Positions 23,370-31,998 are shown, numbered from the stretch's first letter. The stretch is 43,922 bases of DNA from GCA-020343675 sp964462945 (GCA_964462945.1 CAYWZW010000044.1:1-43922), one strand, 5' to 3'. The notes: generated by a model from the sequence alone, not told the origin. Numbers and translations are program-made.

Positions 23370-24881
23370 ATGAAATCTCTAACTCACACAATGATTGCGC
23401 TTTGCGTTTTCAATTTGGCGATAGGAGGCTTTGCCTTCGCCCAGGACTCCACTGGAGAAAAGACAACTACCTACACGATCTCCGGCTCAGTCCGTGTTCC
23501 CGGCGTGGTGATGAAGGGCCTGCCCGGTGATGTCATTTCCGACGAACAAGGCCGTTATAGTGTGACTGTACCGCATGATTGGACCGGGACAGTGACCCCG
23601 GCGAAGGAAGGTCATTTTTTCGAACCGCAGGGCAGAATCTATAAGAAGCTCGACGGGGATCGCATTGATGACGACTACAGAGCGCACGTGATTGCCTACA
23701 CTATTTCCGGTCAGGTAGGGGTGGGCGGTGTCCTGTTGAAGGGCCTGCCGAACGATCCAATCAGCAATAACGAAGGCGTCTATAAGGCGAACGTTCCGTA
23801 TGGTTGGGCGGGTGTGGTTATTCCAACAAAAGAAGGTTACGTGTTCCAGCCCCCGCGCAGGACCTATAGCAAGACCTCCGAGAACCTGCCGAATGAGGAC
23901 TATGCTCCCACCGCTGTGGCGGAAGGAGCGAACAGCCCATACGACGAGATGTACGGCCCGGTCTATAGTCCCGCTCGTGGGCGAACAAGGCGTTCTACAG
24001 GCTACCCGCCGGCCATTGGACCTATCGGCAGCCGGAAGGTCCTTGTTGTCCCGGCCGAGGAGGTCAAGCCGGAAGACCTCGTCGTAATAACGGAAGATTT
24101 GCAGGTCATGTCCTACATCCTCGACGAACGGTTCAAAGAGACTCGCCGGATTCAGGGGGTATTTACCGATTTTGGCGATTTCTTCGGGCGGGATAATCGC
24201 CAGACGGAAGCGACCTGGCTCCAGGGTTACGGCGTGCTCTTTGCGATGGAGGTGAGCTTCTCATTCTCGCCTCCGCCCAAAGCGCAGCCTCAGCAGGCCG
24301 AGCCACCGGGCGAACAGGCCGATTCCACCTGGCAGCGGGCAAGGCAGCAGGTTTTTTCGCCCGGAGAATTCGACGGGCCGGAAGGCTCCGGCTCGGCGGA
24401 AGAATATAACAGCCAGGTGGTCGAGGAACTCAAACGAGACCTGATCACAACGCTCAAGCACGCAGCGAACATTCGAGGTTTACAGCCGGATGAGTGGGTC
24501 ATTCTGACGCTCGTCGGAGGACGCCGCGAGTTTGGCGGGGGCTTCGGCGGCAGAGCGCCCATGATGACAGGCATGTCGTCGATGTCCAGCGGCTCGGCGT
24601 ACGGGAACGTCACCTCGAGCGGCGCGGGCGGCGGTTTCGGCGGCTACAGTACGGGCGGCTTCGTTAGCGGCGGAGTTGGAGGCGGCATGGGCATGGGCGG
24701 TGGTATGATGGGCGGCATGGGTGGCGGCATGATGGGCGGCATGGGCGGCGGCATGGCCATGGGCTTTTCCTCGTCCACCGTCCTGACAATCCGTGCCAGA
24801 AAGTCGGATGTGGACGCCTTTGCCAAAGGTGAGTTGACTCTTGACCAGTTCCAGGAACAAGTGAAAATACTAATGTACTGA
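23370..24881 (+). CDS. Exported protein with two beta-sandwich repeats and a Met/Gly-rich tail
   Basis: The 503-residue protein has a signal peptide (about 1-25, ending FAFA). Two homologous domains follow (about 35-107 and 109-178), each with TISG.V....V..KGLP.D.IS...G.Y...VP..W.G.V.P.KEG..F.P, resembling carboxypeptidase-regulatory or SdrD-like B folds. A middle domain (200-380) has a conserved-looking strand/helix pattern of unknown family. A Gly/Ser/Met-rich stretch (about 385-470) contains GGGMMGGMGGG iterations, and a short helix ends VKILMY. AAAGGAG precedes the ATG. It is downstream of the second sigma/anti-sigma pair. Confidence 0.8.
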   Translation: MKSLTHTMIALCVFNLAIGGFAFAQDSTGEKTTTYTISGSVRVPGVVMKGLPGDVISDEQGRYSVTVPHDWTGTVTPAKEGHFFEPQGRIYKKLDGDRIDDDYRAHVIAYTISGQVGVGGVLLKGLPNDPISNNEGVYKANVPYGWAGVVIPTKEGYVFQPPRRTYSKTSENLPNEDYAPTAVAEGANSPYDEMYGPVYSPARGRTRRSTGYPPAIGPIGSRKVLVVPAEEVKPEDLVVITEDLQVMSYILDERFKETRRIQGVFTDFGDFFGRDNRQTEATWLQGYGVLFAMEVSFSFSPPPKAQPQQAEPPGEQADSTWQRARQQVFSPGEFDGPEGSGSAEEYNSQVVEELKRDLITTLKHAANIRGLQPDEWVILTLVGGRREFGGGFGGRAPMMTGMSSMSSGSAYGNVTSSGAGGGFGGYSTGGFVSGGVGGGMGMGGGMMGGMGGGMMGGMGGGMAMGFSSSTVLTIRARKSDVDAFAKGELTLDQFQEQVKILMY

Positions 24882-24970
24882 TTGCCTTGGAAAAGCAGTT
24901 TGCTTTGTCAATCCCGACGATGATTTTTGAACAAGAGGCAAATAGATTGCAGAATAGGAGAGAATCTCAC

Positions 24971-27112
24971 GTGAACTCCAAAATTGTCGGCAGCCAGAGC
25001 GTTTTCGAGGTTGCAATAAGCCGATGTGTCATGGCAGCAATGATGTTGGCGACCTGTGTGCTCGTCACAGGATTGTGGGCCAACGAAGCCACTCTATCAG
25101 AAAGTAGGCCGGCTCGATCCGCGGCCAAAGTCCTGCAGTTCCCCCAGGATCAGTACATCGGGAGTCTGCACGTCGAGGATCCGTGCCTCGGCACTCCATA
25201 CCTCGAACTGGGTCGCGATCTGTCCTTGCCCTTCGGATTGGACCCGAAGCAAGTCTGCCTGGGCGGCGACTGGGATTTCGCGGGCCTGGCCCGGGGAGAC
25301 GCGGCCGTGCCCGCAGGACGGAACATCAAGCTAATCGTCATGCTACGACTCAGGCAGGAAGATTCGGCGAGGCTGTCGGCGTTGCCGCCGCTTCAGTACA
25401 AGATGTTCGGCGCCGACCGATGTTACGTTGACCCCGACGACCTTTCGGGATTGTCGCAATTGGGGCCGGATGACCTCTATATGCTCAGTGTCAGCTCGCT
25501 TCTGAGAACCGCCGATGCGGACAAGCGCGTCCTCGAACCGATCTCTCATCTGACGGGTTTGCAGATACTCTGCCTGTATAAGACAGGGGTGACCGACAAG
25601 GGGATGGAGCTTCTCAAGGAGCTGCGTTCGCTGCGGGCTCTGGAACTCCAGGAAGAGAGGATCGGCGTCAGCGGCCTGGCTGCCCTCAAAGACCTGCCAA
25701 GCCTGGAATACCTCGATTGCGGGACAGAACCCACGGACGCGGGCCTCAAGCATCTGGGGCAACTGCCCAACCTGCGGTGGGTCAGGATACCAACGGGCAG
25801 GATGTACGGCCCCGGACTGGCCGAACTGGCAAATTGTCCGCGCCTCGAACGGCTTTGTATCTGGGGTACGAACCCAATTTCCGACCGGCACATCAAACAC
25901 CTGGAGGGCTTGACGCAACTCAAGAGCCTGACCCTCTGGGGAGTCTGCGATGCCCTCACCGATGCCAGCCTTGCCTCCATAGGCAAACTCAAGAACCTTG
26001 AGGAGCTGTACTTCATCCGGACCGGCCCGAGATTCACGCCCGCAGGGCAGGCACGACTTACACAACTCAGGTATCTGCGCAAGCTTGACTTAGGATCTGT
26101 GCAAATCAGTGATGCTCGATATCTGGCGGAATTGCCCCAACTGGAGTCCGTCACGCCCGTCGTCTTGACCGTCGATAATATGAAGGCCCTCAGCGGCGTT
26201 CGTCATCTCAAGTCGCTGGGTGTCCATTTGCCGTCGCCGCCTAATGGCTCGATCGATGATCCTTTGGCTGCATCGTACCTGGGCCTCTTGAACTCTTTGG
26301 AGGAACTCAGCTTTTGCGGGTCTGCTGCGGGAAGATTTGCCTCTGATGAGGAGGTGGCCTGTCTCGAATCGTTGAGCCGATTGAAGAAACTGCTTGTCGG
26401 GAGCAACCATCTGACCGACCGAAGCCTGGCCTCTATCAGCAAGCTGCATCAATTGGAGTCATTGGATTTTTCGGTTTTTGGCGGTGCAGGTATAAGCAAG
26501 AGCGGACTGAAACGATTGAATGGTTTGACCAGCCTCCAGACCCTGGATGTCAAAGTGTACCCGGCTATGAACAGTGCGCCCGATGGAGCAATGCTGGGCA
26601 TCTCAGCGCTGACGAACCTGAAGACATTAACTTTGTCCGGCTGTTCCCTGCAAGATGCCGACTTAGCGTCTCTGGCGGGGCTCGGTCGTCTGGAATGGCT
26701 CGTCCTTGACGGCGCCTTCACAGAAGAGGGGTTGTGGCACCTGAGAAACCTGTCCGAGCTGAAGCTCCTGGACATCAGGGGTATTTCCTGTACCTCCGGC
26801 GAGCATCTGGACGACCTTGCAGGCATGGCAAAACTCGGAGATTTGCACCTCCACGGCCGGGTCACGGACACCGCTCTGGGCCGTCTGAGCGGTCTGCCTT
26901 CTTTGTGGTCGCTCAGCGTGGAGACCGATGAGCCGATTCGCGCTCAGACCATCGCCCATCTCAAGCAGAGCCTGCTTGCTATCGAGTATATTCACATGGA
27001 CAAACCAATACGGATAAGCCAACCGGCGATCAGGGAAAACCAAGGACGCGCACCAGTTAGTCAACCTCGTGTCAATCAGCGGACACAACAGAATCCCCGA
27101 CGCCGCAGGTAG
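24971..27112 (+). CDS. Exported leucine-rich-repeat protein
   Basis: The 713-residue protein starts at GTG 24971, with AGGAGAG about ten bases upstream, giving a signal anchor (about 17-37, MAAMMLATCVLVTGLWA). An N-terminal domain of about 170 residues precedes fifteen or more leucine-rich repeats of about 24 residues. Typical units are LTGLQILCLYKTGVTDKGM and LPSLEYLDCGTEPTDAGL, matching the bacterial cysteine-containing LRR style common in Planctomycetota. The C-terminus is basic (NPRRRR). Protein-protein interaction outside the cytoplasm is the likely role. It lies between two Gly-rich exported protein genes. Confidence 0.85.
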   Translation: MNSKIVGSQSVFEVAISRCVMAAMMLATCVLVTGLWANEATLSESRPARSAAKVLQFPQDQYIGSLHVEDPCLGTPYLELGRDLSLPFGLDPKQVCLGGDWDFAGLARGDAAVPAGRNIKLIVMLRLRQEDSARLSALPPLQYKMFGADRCYVDPDDLSGLSQLGPDDLYMLSVSSLLRTADADKRVLEPISHLTGLQILCLYKTGVTDKGMELLKELRSLRALELQEERIGVSGLAALKDLPSLEYLDCGTEPTDAGLKHLGQLPNLRWVRIPTGRMYGPGLAELANCPRLERLCIWGTNPISDRHIKHLEGLTQLKSLTLWGVCDALTDASLASIGKLKNLEELYFIRTGPRFTPAGQARLTQLRYLRKLDLGSVQISDARYLAELPQLESVTPVVLTVDNMKALSGVRHLKSLGVHLPSPPNGSIDDPLAASYLGLLNSLEELSFCGSAAGRFASDEEVACLESLSRLKKLLVGSNHLTDRSLASISKLHQLESLDFSVFGGAGISKSGLKRLNGLTSLQTLDVKVYPAMNSAPDGAMLGISALTNLKTLTLSGCSLQDADLASLAGLGRLEWLVLDGAFTEEGLWHLRNLSELKLLDIRGISCTSGEHLDDLAGMAKLGDLHLHGRVTDTALGRLSGLPSLWSLSVETDEPIRAQTIAHLKQSLLAIEYIHMDKPIRISQPAIRENQGRAPVSQPRVNQRTQQNPRRRR

Positions 27113-27116
27113 CCGG

Positions 27117-27166
27117 ATATGGATGCATTCGCCCAAGGCGTGAAGATGATGATACTGATGTACTGA
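27117..27166 (+). pseudogene. Vestigial copy of the 3' end of the 23370-24881 gene
   Basis: Just after the leucine-rich-repeat gene the DNA reads D-M-D-A-F-A-Q-G-V-K-M-M-I-L-M-Y-stop. The upstream gene ends DVDAFAKG, then ten residues, then VKILMY-stop, and the following bases also agree (tgtactgatt). The fragment is therefore a decayed, internally deleted duplicate of that gene's tail. Confidence 0.7.
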
Positions 27167-27187
27167 TTTTGACGAAAGGGCTTTAAG

Positions 27188-28069
27188 ATGCTCAGACATA
27201 AGATCGTTTTGGGTTCGATTGTCTGTTTGTTCGCAGCCGAATGGGTAGGCCAAACGCTTTCACAAACACAACGACCTCGACAAGCAACAAGCCGCCCTGA
27301 CTCCAGACAATCGCAGCAATTGACCGCTGAACAGAGGAGAAAAGAGTTTGAAAAACGGGTGGCGGCCGAGAACAAAGAGCGCATGGCCGAGCGACGGAAG
27401 GAATTTGAGCAACAGGCGAGAGACAGAGTCAACGGAAAAGACGAACGCAGAAATGAGTCCATCAAGCAGACGCTTGAGATGACCGAGGAACAGTGGAAAG
27501 TCATCGAGCCAAAGGTCAACAAGGTCTATTTCCTCAAAGACCAGGCGGGAATCAACATCGCGATAGGCGGCACCGGCGGCTACCGAGTCGGGGGCGGAGG
27601 TGGTTCGGGCGGCAGTTCCAGCGGTGGTGCTTCTTCCACGAGCACCGGCACGGGCAGCGCGTGGAAAACGCAAAGCTCAAGCGGCGGGGGCGCCAGCTAC
27701 GGGGGCGGAGCAGGAAGTGGCGCCGGCGCCACCACTGGCACTGATCCAGCCGGGGCCGGCAAGGATGGCGGTTGGAAGGTACAAAACTCGGGCGGCGGGG
27801 CAGGCGGGATCATGGCCGGCGGCTTCAACGGGCCTCTGTGGCGGCTTGCCGACCGCGAGCTGACCGAAGGTGAGAAAACCTGCGAGGAGCTCCTTGCGCT
27901 TCTGGGGGACGAGAATTCAAAGCAGGAAGACATCGAACAGAAGATAGATGCACTGCGCCGAGCCAGAGAAAATGCCGCAAAGGAGCTGGCCAAAGCCCGG
28001 CAGGAGCTGCGCGAGGTATTAACTGTCCGCCAGCAAGCGAGGTTGGTGCTTGCGGGATTGCTTGACTGA
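27188..28069 (+). CDS. Exported Gly/Ser-rich protein with helical ends
   Basis: The 293-residue protein has a signal peptide (about 1-25), a charged helical region at 40-100 (EQRRKEFEKRVAAENKERMAE) leading into LEMTEEQWKVIEPKV, which resembles the helical hairpin of Spy/CpxP-like periplasmic proteins. A long Gly/Ser-rich segment (115-215) follows, with WKTQSSSGGG and WKVQNSGGG repeats, then a C-terminal coiled coil (220-290). AAAGGG precedes the ATG. It closes the second sigma-linked cluster and is followed by a terminator. No catalytic motif was seen. Confidence 0.78.
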   Translation: MLRHKIVLGSIVCLFAAEWVGQTLSQTQRPRQATSRPDSRQSQQLTAEQRRKEFEKRVAAENKERMAERRKEFEQQARDRVNGKDERRNESIKQTLEMTEEQWKVIEPKVNKVYFLKDQAGINIAIGGTGGYRVGGGGGSGGSSSGGASSTSTGTGSAWKTQSSSGGGASYGGGAGSGAGATTGTDPAGAGKDGGWKVQNSGGGAGGIMAGGFNGPLWRLADRELTEGEKTCEELLALLGDENSKQEDIEQKIDALRRARENAAKELAKARQELREVLTVRQQARLVLAGLLD

Positions 28070-28142
28070 TTCTGCATTGAACAGTTGATGGTTCATAGTC
28101 CGTAGTTCATCGACAACGAACAATGAAGGACGACCCAAGAAG

Positions 28143-28180
28143 GCCGCCCCTGCCAGTAACGAGCAGGGGCTGGCTTTTTT
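28143..28180 (+). terminator. Intrinsic terminator after the Gly/Ser-rich gene
   Basis: GCCCCTGC (28146-28153) pairs with GCAGGGGC (28163-28170), extended by GCC/GGC across a one-base bulge, then six Ts. It ends the second sigma cluster. Confidence 0.87.
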
Positions 28181-28184
28181 AGGC

Positions 28185-28207
28185 GCTCCGCCGTAAGGCG
28201 TCCCTTG
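28185..28207. repeat. Dispersed repeat CTCCGCCGTAAGGCGTCCC
   Basis: Copies are at 28185-28207 (plus), 8167-8189 (plus, TTCCGCCGCAAGGCGTCCC) and 19410-19428 (minus, TTCCGCCGTAAGGTGTCCC). All three are in non-coding spacers. A shorter relative, CTCCGTAGGGAGTCCCC, lies near 12065 inside the ankyrin gene. Confidence 0.6.
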
Positions 28208-28452
28208 GGGGGTGCCGTCTGGTCCGATGTTTCTCTCCCAAGCGGCTTTGCTTTGGCGGGGGGCCAATTCTGGTTGTCGTACTCTCTGAAAGTTGAATGT
28301 TTCGTCAGCGTCCGGCCCTCAACCAGAAAGGGGATACCCGCCCCTGATTCGTGCCGGCATGTCGCAGACGGCTCGGCCGAGCTGTCGCAGTTTACGTGCA
28401 TCGTTGCCGCCGGCACTCACGGAACCGGCAAATGGCTCTTCTCAAACAGAAG

Positions 28453-28481
28453 TTGACGAGCCCCGGTCATACCGTTACAAT
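28453..28481 (+). promoter_or_regulatory. Sigma-70 promoter of the DUF2294 gene
   Basis: TTGACG (28453-28458) and TACAAT (28476-28481) are 17 bases apart. The same two hexamers occur before the PEP carboxykinase gene at 32076-32105. The leader to the ATG at 28517 is about 30 bases. Confidence 0.7.
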
Positions 28482-28516
28482 CTGCACGCTTTCCGAACCA
28501 GACGAGAAGGTTACCT

Positions 28517-28900
28517 ATGGTCAAGAGCAAAGGACAATTAGAGGCTGACATTAGCGAAGCCCTGATCAAGTTTGAGAAAGAATACATGGGCCGCGGGCCC
28601 GAACAAACCAGGACGCATATCATTGGCGACATGGTGGTTGTTCGACTCCAACGGGTCCTGACCCCTGCGGAACAACAGCTTGCCGGTGCGGCTGACGAGA
28701 CGGAAGGGCGCAGGTTGATCAAGCGAGTCAGGATCGAGCTGCTCGAAAAAGCTCGGCCGCTCCTGGAGCAAATAATAATGGGCCTGACCGGAAAGAGAGT
28801 AAAAAGTCTTCACACAGACATTAGCACTGTTACCGGGGAACGTGTTATTATCTTTACTCTCGAAAGTCCGGTCTCGTTTTATAATGAAAAAGATTTGTAA
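28517..28900 (+). CDS. DUF2294 family protein
   Basis: The 127-residue protein matches the DUF2294 pattern along its length: QLEADISEALIKFEKEYMGRGPEQTRTHIIGDMVVVRL, then VLTPAEQQLA, and the C-terminal SLHTDISTVTGERVIIFTL. The family is small, cytoplasmic and of unknown function; the name Na-translocating decarboxylase is sometimes attached without evidence. AAGG precedes the ATG at seven bases, and a good promoter lies just upstream. It appears monocistronic, with about 300 bases and a terminator before the next gene. Confidence 0.85.
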   Translation: MVKSKGQLEADISEALIKFEKEYMGRGPEQTRTHIIGDMVVVRLQRVLTPAEQQLAGAADETEGRRLIKRVRIELLEKARPLLEQIIMGLTGKRVKSLHTDISTVTGERVIIFTLESPVSFYNEKDL

Positions 28901-29114
28901 AACGGAAAGATTCTTCTTGGCAAAACGGAGATGTTCTCGGATAATATTACCCGAATAGAAAAGGCAGATTGACAGAGGGTAGCGTCTGCTACCTGCTGAA
29001 AAATAGGCCGGCAGATGGTAAGTATGCTGAAGAGTGCTGCTGGCTCTTTTTCTGCTTGAAAAGCTGTTGAAGTACGTTGTTTGCGATCCGTTTACGGATG
29101 GCAGGACAAGATAC

Positions 29115-29153
29115 AGGCCAGCAAACCCAGCTTTGGGGTGTGCTGGCCTTTTT
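29115..29153 (+). terminator. Intrinsic terminator between the DUF2294 and CBS genes
   Basis: AGGCCAGCA (29115-29123) pairs with TGCTGGCCT (29141-29149), with an inner CCCA/GGGG stem, followed by a T-run. It lies 215 bases after the DUF2294 stop and 45 bases before the CBS gene, so it separates the two or attenuates read-through. Confidence 0.85.
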
Positions 29154-29197
29154 GTTTGATGATGGTGGTTGTTGTACCACGTACAGAGAATAATACT

Positions 29198-29683
29198 ATG
29201 CATCGAGTCATAAAGGACTTTATGCACAGAGGTGTGGTCACATGCAGAGTGGGTGCAACCGCGGCCGAAGTTGCAAGAATACTGCTTGATAATGATGTTT
29301 CAGCCCTTGTGGTAATCGACGAACGTCTTAATGCCTGTGGAATCATTTCAAAGACGGATTTGATTAGGTTCTATGGGAAGGACCTTTCCGTGATTACGGC
29401 AGAAGACATAATGAGTTCCAAGTTACTGACCGTCTCTGCGGATACCCTGGTCCATGAGGCGGTCCAGCTAATATTGGAACACAGAGTTCATCAGTTGGTG
29501 ATTGTCACGCAGGCGGGCGCTCATCGGCGTCCCGTGGCCATATTCACGGCCGGAGATGCCCTTGCCCTGATGGCGGGCGAATCCGGTCCTCGTTCAGATG
29601 CTCAGATACGCTGCAATGCCTGCCTGCGCAAGCTGATATCCATTGATTCGGACAGAGAAGAAGTTAACGGTAAAGGTCAGTGA
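29198..29683 (+). CDS. CBS-pair domain protein
   Basis: The 161-residue protein is a tandem CBS (Bateman) module: MHRGVVTCRVGATAAEVARILLDNDVSALVVID with GIISKTDLIRFYGK, then IMSSKLLTVSADTLVHEAVQLILEHRVHQLVIV with AIFTAGDALAL. Such pairs bind adenine nucleotides and act as energy sensors. The tail has a CNAC motif and a charged end. The ATG at 29198 is the start of the conserved domain. Its stop is 21 bases before the probable Re-citrate synthase gene, so it may sense adenylates for that pathway, though no direct evidence supports this. Confidence 0.9.
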   Translation: MHRVIKDFMHRGVVTCRVGATAAEVARILLDNDVSALVVIDERLNACGIISKTDLIRFYGKDLSVITAEDIMSSKLLTVSADTLVHEAVQLILEHRVHQLVIVTQAGAHRRPVAIFTAGDALALMAGESGPRSDAQIRCNACLRKLISIDSDREEVNGKGQ

Positions 29684-29704
29684 TAGTGCATCAAAGGTGT
29701 TTTT

Positions 29705-31033
29705 ATGGCAGAAAAGAGCTTGAGACTTGTGGATGCCGAAAGGCCTAGCCTGTATCGGGAGACCTTTCCTTACGCCGAATTCCCTCGCGTCATATTTGAC
29801 GAGGTACGCGTCGCATATGATGTTCCGGAGCAGATATGGATAACCGACACGACGTTTCGTGACGGTCAACAGGCCCGTCCTCCGTACATGCCGGAGCAGA
29901 TCCTTCGTATATACGATCTCCTGCATGAGATAGACGGGGATACGGGTCTTATTCGCCAGTGTGAGTTCTTCCTCTATTCGGAAAAGGACCGCAAAGCTGT
30001 GGAACTCTGCAAAGAGAGGGGTTATAGGTATCCTGAGATAACCGGCTGGATCAGGGCCGTTGCGCCTGATTTCAAGTTAGTCTCGCAGATGGGGCTCAGG
30101 GAAACCGGTATTCTGACCTCAGCGAGTGACTATCATATATTCCTGAAACTGCGAAAGACCAGGCGTCAGGCGATGCAAGGCTATCTGGATATTGTGAGAG
30201 CAGCGCTTGACGAGGGCATCATTCCTCGTTGCCACTTTGAGGATGTTACCCGGGCCGATTATGAGGGTTTCGTTTTGCCTTTTGCCAGCGGTTTACTCGG
30301 ACTGGCGGTAGAGTATGACACGCGGGTCAAGATCCGCCTTTGTGATACACTCGGATTTGGCTTGCCCTGGCCGGGCGTATCCTTGCCGCGCAGCATCCCG
30401 AAGTTGCTCCACGGACTACGGCAGCTTGGTTTCGCCTCCGCATGGCTCGAGTGGCATGGTCATAACGACTTCCACAAGGTCCAAGTCAACGCGGCCACGG
30501 CCTGGCTGTATGGCTGCAGTGCTGTCAACAGCACCTTGTTCGGATTCGGTGAACGAACTGGTAACACCCCGCTTGAAGCGATGGTCGTCGAACATGCTCA
30601 GTTGAAGGGCATGACCGAAGGTGTCAATTACGCAGCAATAACTGAGCTTGCTGAGTATGCCAAGAACGAGTTGGGCTTTGATATTCCAAACAACTATCCG
30701 CTTGTGGGAAAAAACTTCAATGTTACTAGTGCAGGTATCCATGCGGACGGCTTGTTAAAGGACGAGGAAATCTATAACTGTTTCGACACCAAGAGACTGC
30801 TCAATCGCCCGGTCGGTGTGGCGATTACCGACAAGACCGGTGCGGCCGGCGTCAAACACTATATTGAAGCAAGATATCAGATCGAGATAGCCAAACACGA
30901 CCGGCGTGTCTCAACGATAAAGGACAAGATTGAAGCCGAGTACAAAGCTGACCGAGTGTCAGCGATTTCCGATGAGGAAATGACAGCCTGGATCAAAGAG
31001 GCATTTGGTAACGATCTGCCCAAACCACGATGA
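29705..31033 (+). CDS. HMGL-like acyltransferase, probable Re-citrate synthase
   Basis: The 442-residue protein belongs to the DRE-TIM acyltransferases (isopropylmalate and homocitrate synthases): TDTTFRDGQQ at 47-56 and metal-ligand HGHND at 251-255. The stretch from about 85 to 190, with QCEFFLYSEKD, EITGWIRAVAPDFKLV, METG-like LRETGILTSASDYHIFLKL and PRCHFEDVTRADYEGF, resembles Re-citrate synthases of anaerobes from memory. These make citrate from acetyl-CoA and oxaloacetate with opposite stereospecificity to the usual enzyme. No C-terminal LeuA regulatory domain is seen. Isopropylmalate or homocitrate synthase is the alternative. PEP carboxykinase lies two genes downstream. Confidence 0.72.
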   Translation: MAEKSLRLVDAERPSLYRETFPYAEFPRVIFDEVRVAYDVPEQIWITDTTFRDGQQARPPYMPEQILRIYDLLHEIDGDTGLIRQCEFFLYSEKDRKAVELCKERGYRYPEITGWIRAVAPDFKLVSQMGLRETGILTSASDYHIFLKLRKTRRQAMQGYLDIVRAALDEGIIPRCHFEDVTRADYEGFVLPFASGLLGLAVEYDTRVKIRLCDTLGFGLPWPGVSLPRSIPKLLHGLRQLGFASAWLEWHGHNDFHKVQVNAATAWLYGCSAVNSTLFGFGERTGNTPLEAMVVEHAQLKGMTEGVNYAAITELAEYAKNELGFDIPNNYPLVGKNFNVTSAGIHADGLLKDEEIYNCFDTKRLLNRPVGVAITDKTGAAGVKHYIEARYQIEIAKHDRRVSTIKDKIEAEYKADRVSAISDEEMTAWIKEAFGNDLPKPR

Positions 31034-31998
31034 TAAAGAGAACAGAGCCCAAAACAGGTCCAAGACGGGAAAAAGTGACCATGAGGCGTAATGCAAATGC
31101 CGCGGTGTTCTTGGATAGAGACGGCACAATAATCGAGGACCGTGGCCATCTGCGGGACCCTTCCGGGGTGGTTTTCTTTCCGGACACGTTTGAAGCACTG
31201 CAAAAGCTTCACAGACACTTCCTGCTCTTCATAGTCACTAACCAGCCCGGCGTCGCAGAGGGCGTGATAACTCGAAACGATGTGGACTGCGTCAACGCTC
31301 ACGTAATCGCCGCGCTTGACGACCAGGGCGTTGAAATTCGCGACCTTTATATGTGTCCACACAGGCGTTCGGAGCAATGTCGATGCATGAAGCCAAAGCC
31401 GTATTTCTTGAGAGAAGCCGCCGAGCGCTACGGCATCGATCTCAGTGCGTCTTTCACAGTGGGTGACCATCCTCACGATGTGCAGTTGGCCAGGAACGCG
31501 GGCGCGCGCGGTGTTTACGTCCTCACCGGCCACGGACGGAAACATCTTAACGAATTGCCGCAAGATACGCAGATAGTCTCCGGGATAGCCGAGGCCGCAG
31601 AGACGATTGTGTCACGCCGTACTGCTACGGTGCAAACGCGAAGGCCCAAGCCAATACAGAAGCCGTTTCTATTGAATCTCATGGTCGCCCATGACTTGTG
31701 GTGGAGACCCGATTTGGGACTCGCGCCCAGAAACGCCGAGCATGTGGCGAAAGTGCTGAGAGAAGCCGGGATAGAAGTCTATAAAATCTCAGGCGGCTGG
31801 TTAGAGTGCGAACCGCGCCCGGCCGGAATACGCGAGGCGCTAACCGGCAGGTTGGCGCCGCCGGATTGGGCGGCACAATTCGACTGTCCCCCTGAACGGC
31901 AAGGCAGCGTCTTGAGGCTTTTGGCTGCGAAGGCGATACCCGTTTGTGATTGTGAGGCTCTTGCCCTGGAAAAAGATACGCAGGCAGCCGGAGAATGA
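31030..31998 (+). CDS. HAD-IIIA phosphatase with an unknown C-terminal domain
   Basis: The first 180 residues are a GmhB-type HAD hydrolase: FLDRDGTIIEDRGHL (nucleophile DxDGT), TNQPGVAEG, a zinc-like CPHRRSEQCRCMKPKP loop, and VGDHPHDVQLARNAGA supplying the magnesium aspartates. GmhB removes a phosphate from heptose or similar sugar bisphosphates. About 110 further residues (210-322) form a domain I do not recognise, containing DLWWRPDLGLAPRNAEHVAKVLREAGIEV. The ATG at 31030 overlaps the stop of the upstream gene (ATGA), so they are coupled. The substrate is unknown. Confidence 0.8.
   Translation: MIKRTEPKTGPRREKVTMRRNANAAVFLDRDGTIIEDRGHLRDPSGVVFFPDTFEALQKLHRHFLLFIVTNQPGVAEGVITRNDVDCVNAHVIAALDDQGVEIRDLYMCPHRRSEQCRCMKPKPYFLREAAERYGIDLSASFTVGDHPHDVQLARNAGARGVYVLTGHGRKHLNELPQDTQIVSGIAEAAETIVSRRTATVQTRRPKPIQKPFLLNLMVAHDLWWRPDLGLAPRNAEHVAKVLREAGIEVYKISGGWLECEPRPAGIREALTGRLAPPDWAAQFDCPPERQGSVLRLLAAKAIPVCDCEALALEKDTQAAGE

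Larger units (their letters stand above)
28070..28516. other. Intergenic region with terminator, dispersed repeat and promoter
   Basis: In order, this 447-base gap holds an ATGGTTCATAGTCCGTAGTTCAT low-complexity stretch, the terminator at 28143-28180, a dispersed repeat copy at 28185-28207, about 240 bases with no recognisable feature, and the promoter at 28453-28481. Confidence 0.55.

Noticed and set aside
28928..29090. TTGACAG and GGTAG/CTACC repeat as a promoter or riboswitch for the CBS gene
   Set aside because: No matching -10 at proper spacing, and no known riboswitch core was recognised; a terminator lies between it and the gene.
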